Source: Nitrospira defluvii (GTDB taxonomy: Bacteria > Nitrospirota > Nitrospiria > Nitrospirales > Nitrospiraceae). From it: 64,000 nucleotides of DNA. This document shows positions 63,557 to 64,000 of this stretch, piece by piece (position 1 is the stretch's first letter; the number at the start of each line of letters is the position of its first letter). A model generated the notes under the pieces. That model saw nothing but the letters and a program-made list of their open reading frames with translations. It made no database searches and was not told the origin of the DNA. Location: assembly GCF_905220995.1 (NCBI RefSeq), contig NZ_CAJNBJ010000005.1, positions 1 through 64,000 on the forward strand, written 5' to 3'. Made by a program: the position numbers and the translations under genes.

Positions 63557-64000
63557 ATGCAAGGAAAGAACGTGCCGCACGTTGCCGTTTATCCCTCACC
63601 GGACAGTATTACCACCGACGACGTGACGACGCTGCCCGAATTGTTCCGGCTCAGGTGCCAGCGCTCGCCGGAGCGCGAGGCCTACCGGCAATGTGAAGCT
63701 AGCGTATGGCGCAGTTATTCCTGGAGGGAAGTGGAAGGGCTTGTGGCGCGCTGGCAGTTGGCGCTGGCCGGCGAAAATCTTGCTTCGGGAGACCGCGTCG
63801 CCGTGCTGCTCAAGAACAGCGTGGAATGGGTCTGTTTCGATCTGGCGGCACAATCGCTGGGACTGGCTGTCGTGCCCCTCTATGCTGCTGACCATGAGAA
63901 TAACACCACCTACATCCTCGCCGATTCAGGCGCGCGCCTCTTGCTAGTCGGCCACATCGATCAATGGTTTGCATTGGCCGGGCACCGCGCACGATTTCCG
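63557..64000 (+). CDS. AMP-dependent synthetase/acyl-CoA ligase (partial, runs off window)
   Basis: The N-terminal 148 codons of an ANL-superfamily ligase are seen. LPELFRLRCQRSPEREAYRQ is followed by YSWREVEGLVARWQLALAG, SGDRVAVLLKNSVEWVCFDLA, GLAVVPLYAADHENNTTYIL and ADSGARLLLVG. This is the usual opening of fatty acyl-CoA ligases; the ATP-binding YTSGTTG region would lie beyond the window. ATG 63557 directly follows a stop and has no ribosome site. GTG 63572 after AAGGAAAG is a plausible alternative start. Confidence 0.8.
   Translation, partial: MQGKNVPHVAVYPSPDSITTDDVTTLPELFRLRCQRSPEREAYRQCEASVWRSYSWREVEGLVARWQLALAGENLASGDRVAVLLKNSVEWVCFDLAAQSLGLAVVPLYAADHENNTTYILADSGARLLLVGHIDQWFALAGHRARFP

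Overview
This is a GC-rich, densely packed bacterial window. The best guess is a Nitrospira-type organism (phylum Nitrospirota). The guess rests on an NAD(P)-linked group 3b [NiFe] hydrogenase of the kind known from comammox Nitrospira, a family of small exported cupredoxin-like proteins, and the association of phosphoketolase with acetate kinase. No amo, nxr or rRNA gene is present, so the assignment is inference.

Layout. (1) 1-4363 is a decayed mobile-element border. It holds the terminus of one IS, a type I restriction-modification hsdM with a broken hsdS, a 3' fragment of tRNA-Phe flanked by paired octamer repeats (probable integrase attachment region), and a dead IS3-family copy with terminal repeats and a 4-bp target duplication. 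(2) 5434-20190 is a single-direction hydrogenase operon: hydB, the three-gene proton-translocating transhydrogenase (pntAA-pntAB-pntB), hydG-hydD-hydA, a maturation endopeptidase, hypA, hypF, an unusual HAD phosphatase/HerA-type ATPase fusion, a relic of a second hypF 3' end, hypC, hypD and hypE. hypB is missing. (3) 20592-26750 is mixed: a cupredoxin, a DUF4010/MgtC protein, a truncated acetate kinase copy, a NhaR-like LysR regulator, small secreted and zinc-ribbon proteins, a sugar nucleotidyltransferase and a soluble-transhydrogenase relic. (4) 27179-36342 is an anaerobic/overflow energy block: nrfHA nitrite reduction to ammonium, acetate kinase (frameshifted), phosphoketolase, a YihY membrane protein and PEP synthase. 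(5) 36389-53980 is a stress and ion-homeostasis block: three two-domain universal stress proteins, a K+/H+ antiporter, two P-type ATPases, a site-2 protease with CBS domains, three more cupredoxin-like proteins, an RRM protein and lipoproteins. (6) 54055-63166 holds a DUF2892 protein, a cytochrome c, a NfeD-flotillin membrane-quality module with a lipoprotein prohibitin, and a heavy-metal RND efflux pair. (7) The right edge has a broken acyl-CoA ligase followed by the start of another AMP-dependent synthetase.

How the genes may work together. The hydrogenase would exchange electrons between H2 and NAD(P)H. The co-transcribed transhydrogenase would then redistribute reducing power between NADH and NADPH at the expense of the proton gradient. 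NrfHA offers an anaerobic electron sink. Phosphoketolase plus acetate kinase would yield ATP from sugar phosphates, and PpsA links pyruvate to PEP. With the stress proteins, ion pumps and envelope-maintenance genes this reads as an accessory region for low-oxygen or starvation survival. Many small frameshifts and relics (hsdS, IS orfB, hypF tail, ackA, sthA, acyl-CoA ligase, small ORFs) show a region under rearrangement, or include some assembly errors.
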